A stretch of 64,000 bases of DNA, taken from NCBI RefSeq assembly GCF_007362955.1, contig NZ_CP041696.1, positions 558,001-622,000 on the forward strand, given 5' to 3'. This DNA comes from Lysinibacillus fusiformis (GTDB lineage: Bacteria; Bacillota; Bacilli; Bacillales_A; Planococcaceae). The notes beneath the pieces were generated by a model. It did no database searches. It had not been told where the DNA came from and saw only the letters and a program-made list of their open reading frames with translations. The translations under genes and the position numbers were made by a program. Positions 30,713-39,890 of this stretch are shown here, one piece after another (position 1 is the first letter of the stretch; every line of letters begins with the position of its first letter).

Positions 30713-31135
30713 TTAGCGAACAATCAGTACATCACATTTAGCTAGACGGACGATGCGCTCTGCTACTGAACCAAGTACCATTTTTTCTAATTGATTCAAC
30801 CCTGTAGCACCACATACAATTAAGTCAACACCAGGTAATTGTGTTAAAACGCTTTTGGGAGAACCTGTTTCTACAACAACTTCTACATTTGCTACACCCG
30901 CTGCTTGAACTTCACTCTTCATTTTCTCGACTTTGATGAGGTTTTCCTCTTTCAGTTTTTCAGCATACTTTAAGTCATATGCTGTAATAGCCCCAAATGA
31001 TTTCGTGTCAACAACATTGACCAATTGTAAAGTAGCCCCACCCTCCTTGGTAATGTTTACAGCGCGTTCACATGCTTTTAGTGATTGTTCTGAAAAATCA
31101 ATCGCTACTGCGATTTTTGTGTAATTCTTCGTCAT
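30713..31135 (-). CDS. Universal stress protein, UspA family
   Basis: 140 residues, starting MTKNYTKIAVAIDFSEQSLK. The ATP-binding signature G-2X-G-9X-G-S/T is present as GATGLNQLEKMVLGSVAE near the C-terminus, so this is the nucleotide-binding kind. GGAGGG precedes two consecutive ATG codons; the second gives better spacing. Cytoplasmic; exact role unknown. Confidence 0.92.
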   Translation of the reverse strand: MTKNYTKIAVAIDFSEQSLKACERAVNITKEGGATLQLVNVVDTKSFGAITAYDLKYAEKLKEENLIKVEKMKSEVQAAGVANVEVVVETGSPKSVLTQLPGVDLIVCGATGLNQLEKMVLGSVAERIVRLAKCDVLIVR

Positions 31136-31158
31136 CATAACCCTCCTCGTAAATTACT

Positions 31159-32244
31159 TCAAAAACTCAATGGAATTCGATATAATTTATCATCATTTTC
31201 CTGTGGAATACCCCGTCCATCTGTATTATTGCTAATAAAATAAAGGTACTTTCCATCAACTAGTATATCTCGAATTCTGCCAACTCCACTAATTATTTTT
31301 CTTTGTTCACCCTTTTCAACATTAAATTCCAATACTGCAGTCCCTTTTAAAGCGGCAACATACAATTTACCGTCATTATAGCTCATGCCTGAAGGTGCCC
31401 ATGTAGTGTTACTTCCTGATGTAAACAGCGGAACCCTCATTCCCGCTTGTTTCTCAGCACCTTCGATAATTGGCCATCCATAATTCCGACCCGCTTCTAT
31501 TCTGTTTATCTCATCATTTGCGGTATTGCCATGTTCACTAGCGTATAAAGTGCCGTCCATCGCCCATGCCATTCCTTGAGGATTACGATGCCCGTAACTA
31601 TAAACATAAGAATTTGGAAATGGATTATCGCTCGGAACAGACCCATCTAAATTTATTCTCAAAATTTTACCTTCCAGTGTATCTCGGTCCTGTGCTTTAG
31701 AAGGGGCTAGTGCGTCTCCAATAGTTGCATAAAGTTTACCATCTGAACCAATTTCAAGCCTCCCTCCATGATGGTAGGAGCCACTTTTAATATGATCGAG
31801 AAGCAGTTGATCTTCGTGCCAACGATTCTCTTCAAGCCTTAAAGTAATTATCCGGTTAAATTGTTTGGAGCTATCTACATACGTATAATAAGCATATGCC
31901 AGATTTGATTGTGGGAAGTCAGGAGCAAGAACAAATCCTAGTAAACCTGCTTCTGAAGATGTAGCAAGATTTTTTTTGAGTATCACACGCTGTCTCTCTA
32001 TTTCACCTTGTGCTATCTTCACTATGTTTCCTGGTCTTTCTGATAAATAAAATGTATTGTCATTATGTTCAATCGACCATGGCGTTGCTAACTTATCCGC
32101 AATGACTTCTAATTCAACATTGGATATCTCTACAGTATCACGCTCCACTTTTGGCGGTTCATTGCTAATATATTGTTGCTTATTTGTCGTACACCCTACT
32201 AGTAAAAATATTGTTAGCATCATTAGGATTAAAACTATCCTCAA
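31159..32244 (-). CDS. PQQ-dependent sugar dehydrogenase-like lipoprotein
   Basis: 361 residues with lipoprotein signal (LMMLTIFLLVGCTTNK, lipidated C about 18). Six-bladed beta-propeller of the glucose/sorbosone dehydrogenase family: starting LEVIADKLATPWSIEHNDN, with GGRLEIGSDGKLYATIGD, GHRNPQGMAW and ASEHGNTANDEINRI, which hold the residues (His, Arg, Asn) used for PQQ and Ca2+ binding. Likely an outer-face oxidoreductase for sugars or aldoses. No PQQ-synthesis genes are seen here. Single gene, minus strand. Confidence 0.88.
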   Translation of the reverse strand: MRIVLILMMLTIFLLVGCTTNKQQYISNEPPKVERDTVEISNVELEVIADKLATPWSIEHNDNTFYLSERPGNIVKIAQGEIERQRVILKKNLATSSEAGLLGFVLAPDFPQSNLAYAYYTYVDSSKQFNRIITLRLEENRWHEDQLLLDHIKSGSYHHGGRLEIGSDGKLYATIGDALAPSKAQDRDTLEGKILRINLDGSVPSDNPFPNSYVYSYGHRNPQGMAWAMDGTLYASEHGNTANDEINRIEAGRNYGWPIIEGAEKQAGMRVPLFTSGSNTTWAPSGMSYNDGKLYVAALKGTAVLEFNVEKGEQRKIISGVGRIRDILVDGKYLYFISNNTDGRGIPQENDDKLYRIPLSF

Positions 32245-32479
32245 CTACCATCACTCTTTCCTTATTATTTTTAACGTAGTCTTTAGAAGAACGAGTTATT
32301 CCAAATACTTCTTTGAAATTTAAATATCTCATTCATAGTATTCCTAATTAATCCAAGGAACTTTACTTTCCAATTAAATTCCAATAAACTATAACTAATA
32401 TCAAGTGTCATACTATATCAAATTTGAACCATTCACGTTTTATGGTCATACAATAAAAAAAGAATAGAGGGATCAGCGA

Positions 32480-32686
32480 ATGGAAAGATTCGATATGAGT
32501 TTTAATAATAAAATCATTAAAGTTTGGTTCTTAACTGTTCTACCCGTTCTTATTTTATCCATTGTCTTTACGTTACTGTTACCGATTGAAAAAACTTTTT
32601 TCATTAGAGTAATACTAATTGTAACCGTAGTGAGTCATTGGATTTGGGCTATCATCTATTCTAAAAAACGAGTTCGTCATAATTAA
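32480..32686 (+). CDS. Small membrane protein, hypothetical
   Basis: 68 residues: MERFDMSFNNKIIKVWFLTV start with two hydrophobic segments (about 15-34 and 42-60) and a basic end. Ribosome site AGAGGGAT upstream. No family recognised. Confidence 0.6.
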   Translation: MERFDMSFNNKIIKVWFLTVLPVLILSIVFTLLLPIEKTFFIRVILIVTVVSHWIWAIIYSKKRVRHN

Positions 32687-32722
32687 AAAAATCATAGGAA
32701 ATTGGTATAAGGAGTCTCTCTT

Positions 32723-33136
32723 ATGGAAGAAGTAAAAGTCGTCTATGCTTTAATCAAAAATATTGAAAATCGAATTCTTATGGTGCATAATCACGAAGGT
32801 CATTGGTCACTACCTGGTGGGAAAGTTGAAGCTGATGAAACGCTAATTGAAGCAACAATTCGGGAAACATTTGAAGAAACTGGCTATAAGATTGTAATAG
32901 GTAATCTACTCGCGGTAAATGAATCAAAGTTTACAAAGAGAAATCACCATGCCTTATTTTTTACTTTTGAGGCACAAATCTTAGCTGGAGTAGAAGAAAT
33001 AAAATTACCGCGTGAAATTTCACAAATCGAATGGACAGCTATTGAAACAGCTAATCTTCGGATGCCTTACTATTCTGAAGGAATCCAAAAACTTTTAGAA
33101 AACCATGCCTTTTATAGTAACCAAGGAACGATATAA
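32723..33136 (+). CDS. NUDIX hydrolase
   Basis: 137 residues. The NUDIX box is intact, GKVEADETLIEATIRETFEE followed by TGY, giving the metal-binding glutamates for hydrolysing a nucleoside diphosphate linked to X. Substrate unknown. ATAAGGAG lies upstream of the ATG; the preceding small membrane gene is 36 bases away, perhaps cotranscribed. Confidence 0.88.
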   Translation: MEEVKVVYALIKNIENRILMVHNHEGHWSLPGGKVEADETLIEATIRETFEETGYKIVIGNLLAVNESKFTKRNHHALFFTFEAQILAGVEEIKLPREISQIEWTAIETANLRMPYYSEGIQKLLENHAFYSNQGTI

Positions 33137-33142
33137 CACTTC

Positions 33143-33325
33143 ATAAGAAGTACAATACGGATTAAATATATCGGTCATGAAATATGATTTACAGTTAGCT
33201 GTGTTGAAATTATAATAAACAAAGAAGAAATCTTACTGTAGCATCGTATAGCTGAAGATAATTGGTGTATTCCTGACGATGTGATGGAAATAGGAGAATC
33301 ATTCACTAAAAATCAAAAAAGAAGA
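33143..33325 (+). pseudogene. Decayed second NUDIX gene fragment
   Basis: Read in one frame this gives IRSTIRIKYIGHEI-stop, then VEIIINKEEILL-stop-HRIAEDNWCIPDDVMEIGES. It matches the N-terminal half of the YjhB/NUDIX type (KYVGH, IIINKEGEILL, GGVMELGE) but has two internal stops and a PDD for PGG change. It sits just after the intact NUDIX gene. A dead paralog rather than a continuation, because start-like features differ. Confidence 0.7.
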
Positions 33326-33334
33326 AGACGTCAC

Positions 33335-33493
33335 TCAGGCGCCTCTTCTATTTATACTATCAAATTCTAATATTTCGCCTTCAACCTTCGTTTTTTCAAG
33401 AACTACTAAATACTCTACTTTTCTGTCAATGAGTCGTTCATGTTGCAATTTTTGATACGAAAATAGAAAATCATTACTAACTGCTTTTCCCAT
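33335..33493 (-). CDS. Small conserved-looking cytoplasmic protein
   Basis: 52 residues, MGKAVSNDFLFSYQKLQHER at the start, ending NRRGA, hydrophilic and helical. GAGGTGAG ribosome site directly before the ATG. Too short for family assignment; frame and ribosome site support a real gene. Confidence 0.55.
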   Translation of the reverse strand: MGKAVSNDFLFSYQKLQHERLIDRKVEYLVVLEKTKVEGEILEFDSINRRGA

Positions 33494-33672
33494 AAACTCA
33501 CCTCATATAATAGTAATAGTTAACCCCATTATAGTATCGGCAATATTTTCTGACAATTCATTTTCAACTTTTGATTATATTGAACCAACTGTAAAGAAGT
33601 TCAAAAGACTTGAAATGATTAGACTCATTTTGCAATGTACTTCAGCATTTTTCAAACTGATACTGGCATGAT

Positions 33673-33928
33673 GGGCTGTCCCAAAAATCCTTCATACAAT
33701 AACAACCATTTACTGTTATGGTAAAAATACATTAATATTTCTACATGCAAGGCACGAGCTGCATCACTCCCTGTTGGGTCCCATGCGCTTGCTTTCTCGC
33801 TCCTATCGCTACGTTTCACTCACTCTTTCGTCGCATATACGATTCGCTAGTCTATGCATTTTATTTACCTTTATATCAAAAAAATAGTATACCAGTCCTA
33901 GCATACTATTTTTATTTTGGGACAGCCC
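33673..33928. mobile_element. MITE-like element with terminal inverted repeats
   Basis: 256 bases bounded by GGGCTGTCCCAAAA at the left and its complement TTTTGGGACAGCCC at the right. No coding capacity. Right end carries a palindromic ATAGTATACC...AGCATACTAT block shared with the remnant at 2483-2569. No clear target-site duplication. Confidence 0.7.
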
Positions 33929-33950
33929 CACCGAAACGACAATTTTTTCA

Positions 33951-34364
33951 TTAGTGAAAAAATGGTAAAATTTTTTCTTCTACTACCTTTTCGCCCGCAT
34001 GCACCCACTTACTTTTATCATGGATTTGAGCATCTTTATCAAGAGGCGTTTGGAATTGACTAGCTCCCGTAGCATCTAACAATGAACCCTCATCATAATC
34101 TAATCCTACATTTATCACATGTTTGATGACAAAAGGGATCTGAAAGCGAATTTGTGCATTATAAAAATCCAACTCACCCTCAGTTACGATAAAAGGTACT
34201 CGCAAATAGATCGTTTCGCCTGCTTCCTGCCATAAAATCGTATCGAAACTACCTTTGTCATACTCCCAATTACCTCCGATCGTAAAACCATGCCTTTCAA
34301 TCTGATCACGTAAATAGCCAAAACCTATTTGTTTACCAATAATATTTGATTCAAATTGTAACAA
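33951..34364 (-). CDS. YugN-like family protein
   Basis: About 137 residues from the TTG start at 34364 (AAGGAGGGG seven bases upstream), beginning LLQFESNIIGKQIGFGYLRD. Mixed alpha/beta with conserved GGNWEYDKGSFD and a C-terminal WVHAGEKVVEEKILPFF typical of YugN-like proteins, whose role is unknown. An ORF reading to 34424 lacks a ribosome site. Confidence 0.8.
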   Translation of the reverse strand: MLQFESNIIGKQIGFGYLRDQIERHGFTIGGNWEYDKGSFDTILWQEAGETIYLRVPFIVTEGELDFYNAQIRFQIPFVIKHVINVGLDYDEGSLLDATGASQFQTPLDKDAQIHDKSKWVHAGEKVVEEKILPFFH

Positions 34365-34524
34365 TTGTATACCCCTCCTTATAATCAAAATCAGTCTATC
34401 CTTAAAAAGGGAAATACAAACCAATATTACTTACCCGTTTTTCTAAAAAGACCAATATAACCATTAATTGGGGATATTTAAAATATGTACTTATTCCTTA
34501 TATACGTAAGCCGAATTAAAAGAA

Positions 34525-34558
34525 GAACGCAGGCGTTATAATCTTTTGCGTTCTTTTA
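34525..34558. terminator. Bidirectional terminator
   Basis: AAGAACGCA / TGCGTTCTT stem with T-run on both sides, between the GNAT and YugN-like genes. Confidence 0.65.
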
Positions 34559-34577
34559 CAATGCTGACGATACATAT

Positions 34578-35042
34578 TCAAATTGATTTTGCCATTGTAA
34601 TATTTGTAATTTCATAACCCATTTTTTCGTATAATCCACGTGCTATTTTGTTATGACCAAAAACGTGTAAACCTATTTTGTTTATACCCATTCCTTTTGC
34701 GACTATTTCTGCTTTTTTCATCGCTGCCTTACCATACCCTCGTCCCTGATATTGTTCATATATGATAAAATCATAAATAAAACCTTCTTCAAGATTTGTA
34801 GGCGATTTTTGTGAAAACCAAATCATTCCGACCAAGGTATCGTTACAAAAGATTGAGAATAAATAATTTAAATCAGTTTTTTCATCTTCTGGTAACAGTC
34901 GCATGAATGATTCCCTAGACAGTTCAATTGCTTCATCTACATGCCAATTTCCAGAAGCAATCTTGTCTTTCGCGTAGTCTTCGATTGCAAAGTTAATATA
35001 CTGTTGAAACTCATCACGGTTCATAGGTTTTAATGTAATCAT
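34578..35042 (-). CDS. GNAT family N-acetyltransferase
   Basis: 154 residues, MITLKPMNRDEFQQYINFAI start. Acetyl-CoA binding signature YQGRGYGKAAMKKAE near residue 95 and the C-terminal HVFGHNKIARGLYEKMGYE typical of the RimI-like group. Substrate unknown. Ribosome site is weak (TAGGAGACAAATA). Confidence 0.9.
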   Translation of the reverse strand: MITLKPMNRDEFQQYINFAIEDYAKDKIASGNWHVDEAIELSRESFMRLLPEDEKTDLNYLFSIFCNDTLVGMIWFSQKSPTNLEEGFIYDFIIYEQYQGRGYGKAAMKKAEIVAKGMGINKIGLHVFGHNKIARGLYEKMGYEITNITMAKSI

Positions 35043-35091
35043 TTATTTGTCTCCTATTCTTTTTGAATTTTAACATTCTTTCAAATAATTA

Positions 35092-35301
35092 TCATTTAAC
35101 TTTTATTTTTTCAATTTCAACTACATACATAGCTTCTGCACTTATTCTTACATATTGATTTTTTGATTCCCTACAATAGCTCTCCTTTTTCAAATACTCT
35201 TTTAGTTTTGATTTTTTCACAAATACTTTTTCTTTAACTTGCTGATCACATTCTTGACCATCTACCCTTTTCGTAATGGACATCAGATAAATTTTACTCA
35301 T
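35092..35301 (-). CDS. Small basic hypothetical protein
   Basis: 69 residues, MSKIYLMSITKRVDGQECDQ at the start, Lys-rich (KVFVKKSKLKEYLKKESYC). AAGGGGG lies upstream of the ATG. No family recognised. Confidence 0.6.
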   Translation of the reverse strand: MSKIYLMSITKRVDGQECDQQVKEKVFVKKSKLKEYLKKESYCRESKNQYVRISAEAMYVVEIEKIKVK

Positions 35302-35507
35302 GTAACATCCCCCTTAGCATACTTACGAATTTTTATAAAAAATGTTTCAAAAATCCAAAAATAATTAAATTTAACTTTCAATATTATTATTTCAAGGTAG
35401 CGAAGCCAACCCTTGAAAAGTCGTTTCCATCTATAAAAAACATGAAAATATTGTACCGGGTGTGGTATGGTGAATTATCTACAACTAATGATTAGAAGGT
35501 GAAGACC

Positions 35508-36512
35508 ATGCTAGAAGTAAGCGACAGTAAATTAGCACAATATGTTGTACATCAAGTAAGTGATAAACTTGTTTTAGGCGAAGAAGTATTCTCTCAGCCA
35601 GAGGTCATGCTAGAAGCAGCTTTTACACAATTAGCATTTAACAAACTTGATATGGAGCAGCAATACGAATTTTTCCACGAAACGGATATTGGATTAAATG
35701 AAGTATATACATATGTGAAGGCGATTTTCGATTCTGAGAATAGTTTCCTTGAACAGTCTAAGCATATCGCCACACACTTACAAAGTGCATCTGGGCATCC
35801 TCATATTAAAAGTGGAGAATTATTCATAGGATTATTTGAAAACTGTTTTATGTCTACAGAAGTAACAAAGGTAATTGCCATTGTAAAAATTGATGAAAAA
35901 GAAATGTTTTTAGATGTGAAAAACGAGCAAAATAAAATGATTGTCAATGGCATCGATGGTATTAATGTTAAGAAAATTAATAATATGGCTGTTATCGTGA
36001 ATATGGGGGCAGACGAAGCACCTGCTGTCTTTATGAAAACGAAAAAGAAAGAGGATGTTGTTTACTGGCAAGAGCGTTTTTTAAAAATTAAGGTAGCAGA
36101 TGAACATTATCATAAAACAAATTTAGCGTTAGTAGAATGTAAAAAGTATATTTTAAAAGAAGAGAATTTTACGAATACCGAAAAATTAGGATTTTTAAAC
36201 AAAACACTCGATTATTTTAGAAATGAAGAAGAATTCCAGGTAAATGATTATATGGAAACGGTTTTCGAAGAGGCTGATCCAGTACAAAAGGATATTATCG
36301 TGAATTCGGTAAAACCATATGAAACAGTCATTTCCGAGAGTGCGATTGCAAAGGCTGAAAAGAGTTATAAGCGTAAAATTAAACTTGATTCCAACATTGA
36401 AATTCAAGTGAATGTTCGTGATATCGAGCAAGTGCATGAACTGATTGAAGTCGGCTATGATGAAACAACCAATCGAAAATTTTATAAAATCTATTTCCAA
36501 GAAGAAGTGTAA
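35508..36512 (+). CDS. 37-kDa nucleoid-associated protein (NdpA/YejK family)
   Basis: 334 residues, MLEVSDSKLAQYVVHQVSDK start after AGAAGGTG. The central IKSGELFIGLFENCF and ADEAPAVFMKTKKK segments and the size match the nucleoid-associated protein family (PF04245), which binds DNA and co-purifies with the nucleoid. In accessory loci relatives turn up beside defence or phage genes; here its neighbours give no such context. A terminator follows. Confidence 0.82.
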   Translation: MLEVSDSKLAQYVVHQVSDKLVLGEEVFSQPEVMLEAAFTQLAFNKLDMEQQYEFFHETDIGLNEVYTYVKAIFDSENSFLEQSKHIATHLQSASGHPHIKSGELFIGLFENCFMSTEVTKVIAIVKIDEKEMFLDVKNEQNKMIVNGIDGINVKKINNMAVIVNMGADEAPAVFMKTKKKEDVVYWQERFLKIKVADEHYHKTNLALVECKKYILKEENFTNTEKLGFLNKTLDYFRNEEEFQVNDYMETVFEEADPVQKDIIVNSVKPYETVISESAIAKAEKSYKRKIKLDSNIEIQVNVRDIEQVHELIEVGYDETTNRKFYKIYFQEEV

Positions 36513-36901
36513 TCAATAGCATCTAAAAGACAATTGATTCCCGCAACTCGTAGAAGAGCTGTGGGATTTTTTCTATTATAATAATGTGAATAAATGTAGG
36601 TATGTCCTACTCTATAACCATTTTACTTCTACATTTACTCCAAGTGATTTGGATTCAAGCTTATATGTACCTAATCCATTTACATTCCCACAACATTTTA
36701 TCTAATCTTAATACAATTCGAAATAGGCTTCCTTAAAACTTAGATTTAATGAACTGTACAGTTGGGGCACTTTTAAGTTTCAATGTCAAACACCTAGTGG
36801 TGATTCATATGTAGCGCATAATATGGTAGTGTACCTAGTTCATATAAATTTTTTTATTTTTCCATTCATTAGAAACACACTATAAAGGAGGGAAGTTTTT
36901 C
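36513..36901. other. Intergenic region before the first YjcZ gene
   Basis: Holds the terminator above and the AAAGGAGGG ribosome site of the next gene at about 36885-36893; nothing else identified. Confidence 0.5.
36538..36573 (+). terminator. Terminator
   Basis: CCCGCAACTC / GAGCTGTGGG hairpin then T-run. Confidence 0.65.
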
Positions 36902-37021
36902 ATGGGATATCAAGGATATGGTTATGGCTGTGACAGCGGTAAAGGAAATGGTTCAACATTCGTTCTGATCGTTGTCCTATTTATTCTTCTGATTATTGTT
37001 GGCGCTAGTTTCGTTTATTAA
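36902..37021 (+). CDS. YjcZ family sporulation protein
   Basis: 39 residues: [20 protein letters not shown] then the hallmark [16 protein letters not shown] membrane segment. YjcZ-family proteins are very short, Gly/Tyr-rich, sporulation-associated and expected in the spore coat or membrane. AAAGGAGGG upstream. Second copy at 41100. Confidence 0.88.
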   Translation: MGYQGYGYGCDSGKGNGSTFVLIVVLFILLIIVGASFVY

Positions 37022-37638
37022 TTTATTGTGGCTCCAAGCTCTTTATTTAATAACTCTTTAATTTTCAACTCTAATTCTTCGATTTTTTCTTCTTTGATCT
37101 TAAAAAGTTATATTCATGAAAATCTCTCTCTATTTACTTTAATTTGATTTGCTATCTCAAGGTACAAGGCTACAATAAATTCGAGTAGGGCTCGAATTAA
37201 TGATGCTTGTCATAGCACATATTTTCTAAGCTAGTCAAAAAGCGCAGCAAATCCCTGATACTAAAGGATTTGATGCGCTTTTCAGCACATTTAAACTTGT
37301 TCTAACCAAACAACGATACGTAGTACTAAGAAGGAAATTAATTTTCGATTGAACTTTGTTATTGCTAAGTTTTTAACAAAAGTTGTCTAGAATAAAAATG
37401 AATGAATAAGTCTTCTATTTATGTGCAACGAAAATCGCCTGCTGAGCATGATTGTTGTGTGATGCTTCGTATACAAGCGACTAGTTCAAATTGGGAAACT
37501 ATTTTTTCTCCCTCTTTTATCTCTTAGTATGTACAGAAAAAGACATATTGGCGTATCTCTTTTCAAAAAAAAGGAGCCCAATGTTCAAATTAATGTTATT
37601 CTTAGAAAGAAAATTTTAAAGTGGGTAGGCGAATAAAC
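37022..37638. other. Intergenic region with palindrome and coiled-coil remnant
   Basis: A palindrome of the 45-bp family lies at 37237-37282. On the minus strand 37022-37110 a broken reading (KIKEEKIEELELKIKELLNK) suggests a coiled-coil gene remnant with a frameshift after an ATG. Nothing else seen. Confidence 0.4.
37237..37282. repeat. 45-bp palindrome family, copy 1
   Basis: AAAAAGCGCAGCAAATCC...GGATTTGATGCGCTTTT hairpin with T-rich ends. Same family as 45796, 48640, 52809, 55018 and 61718. Confidence 0.65.
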
Positions 37639-38016
37639 ATGATTGAGGTAAAAACATCTCCATTAAGTGATGGAGAATTTAATAGAGGGGTATTTGCTAC
37701 GAGTGATATCAAAAAGGGAGAGCTTTTACATGAAGCACCTGTTATTTCTTATCCAAACGAACAGCACCAGTATATTGAGCAAACCTTACTGGCTGATTAC
37801 GCTTTCGAGTATGGGATAGGGTATTCTGCAATCCTTCTTGGTTATGGAATGTTGTTTAATCATTCCTATGAACCTAATGCAACGTATGAGATTAATTTTA
37901 AAAATCACACATTTGACTTCTATGCTTATACAGATATAAAAGCAGGAGATGAAATTCTCATTAATTATAATGGTGACGTTGATGACAAAGATGAACTGTG
38001 GTTTAATAAGGACTAA
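37639..38016 (+). CDS. SET-domain protein
   Basis: 125 residues, MIEVKTSPLSDGEFNRGVFA start; the SET signature NHSYEPNATY near residue 78 and the catalytic EILINYNG near 112 are present. SET proteins are lysine methyltransferases; bacterial ones are rare and their targets are mostly unknown. Starts at the ATG at 37639 although the ribosome site is weak. Single gene. Confidence 0.78.
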   Translation: MIEVKTSPLSDGEFNRGVFATSDIKKGELLHEAPVISYPNEQHQYIEQTLLADYAFEYGIGYSAILLGYGMLFNHSYEPNATYEINFKNHTFDFYAYTDIKAGDEILINYNGDVDDKDELWFNKD

Positions 38017-38437
38017 AAAAGATATCAAGATAAATCAGACCATTACCGAATCAAACATAATTAACACAATCCTATGCAAACAGCTGGATATGGAATTGAT
38101 TTAGATATTGATGATAAAGGAAGGTCTGTATGATTGCAGCAAACTTAACGCGTGTTTTATTATTTAATAAGCTGGTTAGTAATAGACTGACTTCTCCCCC
38201 TCCCGGCTCTGTTAATGGCAGTTCCCTCCTTGTTATTTCAGCAGGAGGATTGAAAATCATACTAGCCTTGACGTAATTGCGTGATGGCTGCTAACAAGTT
38301 AGAGGAAATTCAGGTGTTTCAAGAAGCATAAATACTTTGTTATTTAGGAGTAATCAAGGGCGTACTCGATACTGTATTACCTAAAGAATTTAACATATTG
38401 ACTATGGACAAAATGTTGGTAGTTAATATGTTTGCTT
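38017..38437. other. Intergenic region
   Basis: No supported gene. A short open stretch reading NPMQTAGYGIDLDIDDKG (38070-38130, plus strand) could be a remnant. Ends at the cspA-type promoter. Confidence 0.35.
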
Positions 38438-38467
38438 TTGCACTAGACAAACATGATTTTTTATAAT
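38438..38467 (+). promoter_or_regulatory. Promoter of the cold-shock gene
   Basis: TTGCAC (38438-38443) and TATAAT (38462-38467) with an 18-base spacer. It implies a 5' leader of about 145 nt before the start codon at 38620, as usual for cspA-type genes. Confidence 0.7.
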
Positions 38468-38508
38468 ATAATAAATGTAATAAGATCGTTTTTAAGAAAC
38501 TATGAATT

Positions 38509-38568
38509 CACATATTACAAAGAGTAATCGTGTTTTATTAGGTACTTTTTGTAATATGTGGATTTTTT
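38509..38568 (+). promoter_or_regulatory. Terminator-like hairpin in cold-shock leader
   Basis: CACATATTACAAAGAG pairs with CTTTTTGTAATATGTG across about 20 bases and is followed by GATTTTTT. It lies inside the 5' leader, so it may act as a transcription attenuator or temperature-sensitive structure. Confidence 0.5.
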
Positions 38569-38619
38569 ACTTTCGATGTAATATGATATTATTTAATACA
38601 ATTAATGGAGGTCATTTAA

Positions 38620-38823
38620 ATGACACAACAAGGTACAGTAAAATGGTTTAACGCAGAAAAAGGTTTCGGTTTCATCGAAGTTGAAGGCGGAAACGATGTA
38701 TTCGCTCACTTCTCAGCTATCCAAGGTGACGGCTTCAAATCACTTGACGAAGGTCAAAAAGTTGAATTCTCAGTAGAAGACGGCCAACGTGGACCACAAG
38801 CTACAAACATCGTAAAACTTTAA
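38620..38823 (+). CDS. Cold-shock protein, CspA family
   Basis: 67 residues, beginning [20 protein letters not shown] with RNP1 (KGFGFIE) and RNP2 (VFAHFSAI). Binds single-stranded RNA and DNA. GGAGGT precedes the ATG. A terminator follows at 38843. Confidence 0.95.
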   Translation: MTQQGTVKWFNAEKGFGFIEVEGGNDVFAHFSAIQGDGFKSLDEGQKVEFSVEDGQRGPQATNIVKL

Positions 38824-38842
38824 TTGTTAATGATGTAACCAT

Positions 38843-38880
38843 AAAAAAGAGGCATCCTTTCAGTAGGTTGCCTCTTTTTA
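38843..38880 (+). terminator. Terminator of cold-shock gene
   Basis: AGAGGCA...TTGCCTCT hairpin with T-run. Confidence 0.8.
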
Positions 38881-39007
38881 TATAAGAACTTTATCATATT
38901 GTAATGAGAGACTGGTTATTGAGTTCTCCCATAGCAGTAGAATGATTAGTATTTTATACTTCAATTAGTACATATTTTAACTAGTGAATGTTAAGAATAG
39001 AACTACC

Positions 39008-39208
39008 TTAATTTACGAGCCTTTGGTTATATGCAACCCACTTTTCCATTTCTCTCTCCACTGCTCGATTTTGCCATTCAAACCATATACCAAAACATTC
39101 ACTACAATGACTGTCTACTCCACTTTTTTTATGCTGATCTTTACATGTAAATAAAGTCTTTTTACGACAGCTGTAACAGTAAATTTCTTTATCTTTATAA
39201 AATTCCAT
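39008..39208 (-). CDS. Small zinc-ribbon-like protein
   Basis: 66 residues, MEFYKDKEIYCYSCRKKTLF start. CYSCRKKTLFTC and HCSECFGIWFEWQ give two CxxC pairs, as in zinc ribbons. A TTG three codons upstream (39217) is an alternative; AAAGGG lies before it. Function unknown. Confidence 0.65.
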   Translation of the reverse strand: MEFYKDKEIYCYSCRKKTLFTCKDQHKKSGVDSHCSECFGIWFEWQNRAVEREMEKWVAYNQRLVN

Positions 39209-39890
39209 AACGTTCAACCCTTTTTACACATATTTATTACCACTTTTTATATAAATTATTCTAATTTACAAAGTAATCATTATGGACTCACATTTTGTAG
39301 GTAGCCACTTAGTGAACTTGCTGGAACGAATAGGAGCGCCCGCTCCACTTTGGCTAGACTGAATTGATTCGAACGATAAAAGTGCCCTTCACCCTTTGTG
39401 CAGTAGAAGGGAAAAGTAGCACCTTGTTCTTTGCTTGCTATTCGTAGTGGGTTAGACCTCATCGCATCGGCTTTGGTAACGGTCTTATTGCACCCCTCTT
39501 AACCTTCTTCTCCACCTTCATATTAACTGATAGCCAAAAGATCTTACGCAACCACTCATTGTTAAAGCACTACCCTAAGAGCGATTTCAAATTCTTTAAG
39601 CTTATAGTTTTGTTTGATTAACTACCATTTAAAAAATCCTCCATTTCGATTGAATTGGAAGATAGTTTCGTTTCTATTTGCACGTAATTTTAAGGGAATT
39701 GAATCTCTCATGTCTGTAGTCACGAGTGTTCTCGTCGAATCCATAAAAAAGGGATTCTGCACCAGCGACCGATGCCCTCTGAATCCCTAATCTCTCACAA
39801 ATCCAATTGTATCAAAGGTTTGTGACTGATTTAATACCGACCTATGTGTAAATTATTCAAGCAAAGCTCCCTTTAGTCGAAGAGATAATA
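39209..39890. other. Intergenic region, no gene
   Basis: Contains GC-richer sequence (39300-39500) unlike its surroundings, with no ribosome site, and a terminator at 39746. The GC-rich block may be a repeat element common in this genus; I could not verify it. Confidence 0.4.
39746..39790 (-). terminator. Terminator after the NAD(P)-binding gene
   Basis: Minus strand GGGATTC / GAATCCC stem then T-run, about 100 bases after the stop at 39891. Confidence 0.6.

Noticed and set aside
38072..38260. 62-residue minus-strand frame
   Set aside because: No ribosome site and low protein-like quality.
39280..39462. 60-residue open frame on the minus strand
   Set aside because: No ribosome site, GC-rich block with unusual composition, and protein sequence without a domain; probably a repeat or spurious frame.
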